64,000 bases of DNA from Ephydatia muelleri (lineage: Eukaryota; Porifera; Demospongiae; Spongillida; Spongillidae): positions 4,699,823 to 4,763,822 of the forward strand of contig JABACO010000013.1 in NCBI GenBank assembly GCA_013339895.1. The letters are read 5' to 3'. This document shows positions 59,381 to 64,000 of this stretch, in pieces (the first letter of the stretch is position 1; every line of letters starts with the position of its first letter). Under the pieces are notes generated by a model, which made no database searches, was not told where the DNA came from, and saw nothing but the letters and a program-made list of their open reading frames with translations. Position numbers and translations under genes: made by a program.

Positions 59381-59722
59381 CAGCCCTCAGCAGCATTTGT
59401 TGCACACAATATGTTGCCTACATGCAGTGTATGGGCACCTTAAATAAAGTACATTGGGTGTCTTGCCAAGTGTACTGATGAAGTCCAACAGGTGTACAGA
59501 GTAGTTGCCATGAGATTTATAAAGTGTGGCTAATTGCCATGAATTATGTCATTGGGATCTTCATACACATCTCATCCCACACCCACCTTTAGATGGTGTT
59601 CCATAAATTCTGTAACAGTGAATACTGGGTTTTTCTGAATGAGCGCAGTGCTATTTTAAAATTAGTTAGCAAGCAAACTTATTGCTAGCATATCCATCAT
59701 GTTATAGTTTTCACCCTGAATT

Positions 59723-60690
59723 ATGGCACCCCATGGTCATCTAAATTCACAGACCAATGTCCTTGGACTCATGCTGTTTCAGACACTAGGGGCCACCATG
59801 CATGCATATGAGGAATGTTTACACCTTCTTCTCCAGGCATGGTACCTCGATGATGGTGTGCTTGCAAGTAAACGGTCTGCAGTCTTATGTGCATTGCATG
59901 TTATTGAAGAACCCTCATATGGAACTTTTCATTAATCTTTCTAAAATGCGAGGTCTTCAGCCCACAGGGCAACAATTTGTCTCCACCAGTGGGGAAGTCA
60001 TTTATTTTGCCTAACTTAGGGGTACGAATAGGTGAACTATCTGCATTGCTCCACTTCATAGCTGAGAAGTCTTACAATGCTAAGGTCCTGCCCTCTACCC
60101 TAGTAGAGGGAAATGCAGTTCATCTCCAGGTAGCAGCATCCCTCCTTCACATATGTGGCAGCTACTGTGAGCTACTTCATCTAGCAAGAACCACACCTTC
60201 TAGTCTTTCCTATGACTCTCTGCAGTTCTTTGATGACATTGCTTCTCGACTTGCATAGCAGTTGATATTTCAGATGATCACTGGCAACAAGCACAACTTA
60301 ACCTCAGCTTTGGAGGGCTTGGCTTTCGATCTCTATCTCATCACTCATATGCTTCTTTCATCTCTAGCTTCCTACTGCTTTAGTATTGCTAGCAATCATC
60401 ATTTAGTGCAAGTGCCATTTCAAATTTCAACGATCTTGTGTCCCCATCTGAAGTCATCATGATCGAGTTTGCTTTATTCTCTCCTCTCTCCCAGCATGCC
60501 TTGTCTACGAACGTGAATGATCATCTTTTTCAGATGACCTCCTCTCCTGCTAATAAGGCAAGGCTTCTTTCTGCATCTGCACCTCACGCTAGTTAATGGT
60601 TTTCGGTCGTCCCTTCTGTAGGTTTAGGCTTGCATCTGGACCCAGCTGAGTTCCAAGCTGCAGTGAATTGGTGGCTGGTTATGAACTCTT
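59723..60690 (+). pseudogene. Reverse-transcriptase relic, right arm (longer copy)
   Basis: Contains 'QAWYLDDGVLASKRSAVLCA', 'LQVAASLLHICGSYCELLHL', and beyond the point where the left arm is cut, 'SSPANKARLLSASAPHAS', a stop, then 'FSVVPSVGLGLHLDPAEFQ' with 'NWWL'. That tail is the usual C-terminal block of this invertebrate RT-like family, as I recall it. Several frameshifts and stops. Confidence 0.65.
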
Positions 60691-60699
60691 CAGTAAGAT

Positions 60700-63445
60700 C
60701 AGTGTGCCCATTCTTCCCAGGCACCACTTGCAGTGCTTTGTGTTGTAATTGCTTTGAGTGAACTTGCATTCTAGTGCAATATAGTAAAGTTTGAACACAT
60801 GTGAGTAACTAAGTGCATTTTATGTGTTGCATTCCTACACTGATGTGGGTACACATGTGTGTATGCATCTATATACCCATATGCGCTTGGCATCCAAAGA
60901 GTTAATTAAATGGTATACGAGTTTGCTCTCATTCAGAAACACCTGTATGCCAATCAGGAACCCTTCATACTCATGTTGGATTGTGCTAGGAACAGGTTCA
61001 ACTGCTTCAGCTGCATCCTGTAACTTCTCACACATTTGTCATCTACTTTGTCAAAACTGTCGATTAGTTTTGCTCCTCCATTGAAGACTGACAAGGTTTT
61101 AGGGGTACTAGAGGTACTGATGAAGGTTTGTACTTCTCTATGGTTTTGTGACTTTTGTGAGGGGCTGCCGAAGTGGATAATATTATTCTTACTATCTGTT
61201 GAACATATTTTTCAGCTTAGCTTTCTGTGTCATACAACATATTGCCATATTGCGTATTGAGCTCTGTTTGGCACATCTCAGAAACCAGTTATAGGCTTCA
61301 TGTATAGACCTTTCTGACACAAGTGTAATCCATGCTGCACAATAACATTGTAACGCAGTATGCATGCATGTGTGCAATGCGTACCAAGGAGTGTACAGAA
61401 CTATCATGGACCATTATACACCTTGAAAGCCTCTATTATCGTGAAATCCTTGTCATTAATTGACATGTACTCTTCAGAACCACCTGGAGTAGTGTGTGTT
61501 GAAGTTACTGTTGGATCCCCATATGGATGTCTAAAAGATACTATATGGTTTTGATTGCATTTGAAATATGCTTATTTGAAGGTCATCTTGGTTAGCCAAT
61601 GTACTGTAATGATACGTTAATATAAACAAGCTTGCCAATCACCCTGTATAAGAATACAGTTGGGTTAGTTTTGAAGGCTCGAAGTAAGAAAACAGTTGTC
61701 AAACCACATCCTGTGTACCTTGGATCTGGACCAGCTCAATGTAATAGGATAGCCCACATTAGCTTAGAGCAGCCTTAAAATGAGGACTTGACATTTCCTG
61801 GTGCATGTTGCTGAGGTTATGGTGGTCAAACATGTTATTCATGAACCTGTTTACAACCAGACAGGCATCACACTAATAGTATTGATCCAGAAGATTCAAT
61901 TTGCGAAGCTTAGGCCTCACTAAATGATTTGCCAAATCTGCTTAAATGGTCATGTGAGTCAACTAGTGGCTCGTTTGGGTGTTGTAGTCCTGTGCTTGCA
62001 GACCACAAAGTAACTATACTAGACACACTGTTACCACCAATTTCTCTGAAACATGGTTGTTTTTAATGTCACTGGTTTTTCAAAGACAATAACGATATCC
62101 TCTCTTTGCTTCCATAGAGCTATCTAGTCCCATGGGTATCTCACCTCAAAACAGGCGCACCAAACTTGAGCTCATCTTATTACAGTACAGTTACCTAGCT
62201 TGACAGGTAATCCAACGGATAATGGTCATATAACAGAAGAGCAGCAACCTGGTGATGATATGAGAACCAGGGATGATGGAGTCAGCAATGATGAATTAAC
62301 CATTCACTTCAGTTGAGTGATCATCTTCTGGTGTACTTACCAGGAAAGGTAAGGTACTAGGGAACATACTAGGAAACCATCCATCTGTGGGATAGTGTGT
62401 TGTGGAACTATCCACTTGTCACTGTGGGATAGTGAGAGTACTACTAGAGTAACATCCATTAGTGGGATATTTTAGAGTGGTACTAGTGAACCATACACTA
62501 GTGGGAGAGTACAGGATGAGGTGGAGTGTAATATTGCTTGTGAGATACCCAGAGATTTGCTCACATGGTCAAATTGAGGTGACCATTGCTAGTGTGTGGA
62601 GTGATGTTAATAAGATCTCTAATAGGTACATGCAGACTGAGACTGATGCAAGTAATGTCACATATGCAGCAGTGCTATAGTTTTGAATGCTGTTTGCAGA
62701 CTCAAATGACAACACATTTGTTTATTGCATTAAATTGAAGCCTTAGAAATACAGAATGAATTGCTAAATTGGTCAATGTTACATTTAGCTTGGACAGATT
62801 CTCCAACAATAATAATTATATTGCTTACTATACAGGATTTCAAAAATTTAAAATGCTCATGACATTCTGGCAGTATCTTGGACTCTCACTCTTTGGCACT
62901 GGCAGCTAACACTTTCTCTGGCTCTGCACACTCTTGTAAAGTCGAAAGAAAGCTAAGACCAATAATTTTTGTGTTACAGCTATTTCTTTCAGTAACAGAC
63001 CTTGCTATCGATTTTCTGTGACTAGTACAACGGTGTCTCAAATTTTTGAATTAATATTCTTTACTTCAAGTTTAAAGCCATATATATTCTACCATTTAGA
63101 GACCAGACAGATCGGACATGACGGGTTTAAAGCCATATATATTCTACCATCTAGAGACCAGACAGATCGAGACATGACTACTTGTTTTAAGACAGAGTAT
63201 CCTACAACTCATTTAATCCTTGATGAGCATGAAAACCTTCACCAAAATGACCTACTTTCATGTGCACACAAGTTTACAATATATTGTTCCACTTCACATG
63301 TACATGCTTAACTTGTTTGCTGAATTTTTTTGTTTCAATTGACAATGCATTACATGCTGTAATCAGTTCAAACAAAACTATTCAAAGATTTCTTTACAAT
63401 TCATAAATGTGTTGATGCAAATTTTTCCATTTTTACCACGTTCTC
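60700..63445. other. Right arm, outer part, no gene
   Basis: 60459-61500 is absent from the left arm. 61510-63445 mirrors the left arm at 28602-31310, minus the mariner-like insert. No coding evidence. Confidence 0.5.
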
Positions 63446-64000
63446 TTATATGGTAATACTGTTTGGGATCCTACTTGGTAGGAGATATATGTATGGAACA
63501 TCAAGCTGTGCATTTCGCTCCTTGATATGGCCATCTATCTCATCCAAGGCCTTCCTAAACCTTGCAATCAGATTCTGTGCTTTTGCCTCAGTGAATCTCT
63601 CAGCCGGGAAGTTTCCAAAGTACAACTGTGAAAATGAAGATTAATTACAGTTAAGGGAGGTGAAGTGGGAAACAAAAAAAAAAAAACGGTAATTTACCTC
63701 ATCCCCACTAAACTGAGAGAGCATGTGAGAAATTGCCACAGCCAGTGCGGCACTGTTCTTGTCTGGAAGTGTATCCAGCAAGGTCTGCATGTCAGCCTTT
63801 CCCTTGATGGTGGGTGGTGGTAGCCGCAGGCCAGGTGGAGCATTGGGAGAGTAGCTGTACATTTCATGTTGTCCAAAGTTGACTGCAGCATGCTGTGCGG
63901 ACCCAGTGAAGATAATGAGTGTGCAGAGCTCCATTAGCTGAGCTTTACTTGCAATGGTATTTGGGAACTCATGACCTTGTTTACTTCCTTGATGCCCGGG
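63446..64000 (-). CDS. Second lipoxygenase copy, 3' end (runs off the right edge)
   Basis: Last exon 63446-63625 and preceding exon 63698-64000, on the minus strand, tail to tail with the 22038-28601 copy. Iron-ligand blocks QHAAVNFGQ and terminal NSITI are kept. The visible part is open, with one noted change (LVELC to LMELC). Whether this copy lacks the transposon and frameshifts of the first cannot be seen here. Confidence 0.85.

Larger units (their letters stand above)
44863..64000 (-). repeat. Right arm of the giant inverted repeat
   Basis: Inverse of 28047-42036, interrupted by the hAT insertion at 45794-51502. By eye the arms differ at roughly one to three bases per hundred in the stretches compared, plus indels. 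It reaches the window edge inside the second lipoxygenase copy. Confidence 0.9.

Noticed and set aside
28047..64000. Palindrome as a raw-read fold-back artefact
   Set aside because: The arms carry private insertions with proper target duplications, private deletions and SNPs, which one read copied twice would not. A haplotype misjoin remains possible and is listed as a finding.

Overview
The window is animal nuclear DNA: GT-AG introns, a PLAT-domain animal-type lipoxygenase, an iPLA2-beta-like phospholipase with ankyrin repeats, and very dense mobile DNA. A sponge or another early-branching invertebrate fits best (RecQ-like fragments, hAT, Ty3 and RAG1-like transposons), but nothing in the sequence fixes the species.

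Region 1 (1-9740) is a nest of transposons. A RecQ-like helicase fragment runs off the left edge. Next is element A (245-4595), a broken RAG1-like DNA transposon. A Ty3/gypsy fragment (about 4655-6480) follows, interrupted by a 764-bp TIR element that carries pieces of a RecQ-like gene and a zinc-finger gene. A truncated relative (E, 7115-9736) is itself split by an internally deleted relative (C, 7805-9667).

Region 2 (9770-20980) holds one intact single-exon gene, an ankyrin-patatin phospholipase (9842-12061). After it come transposase remnants (Transib/RAG1-like, hAT) and a diverged paralogue of the later repeat arms.

Region 3 (20982-28601) has three hairpin MITEs and then a six-exon lipoxygenase gene. 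Its fifth exon is cut by a 1,947-bp transposon with CACAGTG ends and a TTA target duplication. Small frameshifts also mark this copy as broken, unless they are sequencing errors.

Region 4 (28047 to the right edge) is a giant inverted repeat. The left arm is 28047-42036, the spacer 42037-44862 and the right arm 44863-64000. The far end of the right arm is a second lipoxygenase 3' end, tail to tail with the first. The arms differ by point changes and by several clean insertions or deletions. The largest is a hAT element (45794-51502) in the right arm only. Inside it lies element B (45906-50504), a 4.6-kb RAG1-like transposon with matched 4-bp target duplications.

The most exciting content is element B. 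Its 11 exons sum exactly to an open 946-codon protein with the RAG1 N-terminal zinc/RING region and a DDE core whose D, CxxC, HxxxxH and E spacings closely match vertebrate RAG1. Its two ends are asymmetric. A shared AAA-centred block starts 12 bp after the terminal CACGGNN on one end and 23 bp after it on the other, and this holds in all seven element ends in the window. This is the geometry of the 12/23 recombination signals of V(D)J recombination, on a transposon that makes 4-bp rather than 5-bp duplications.
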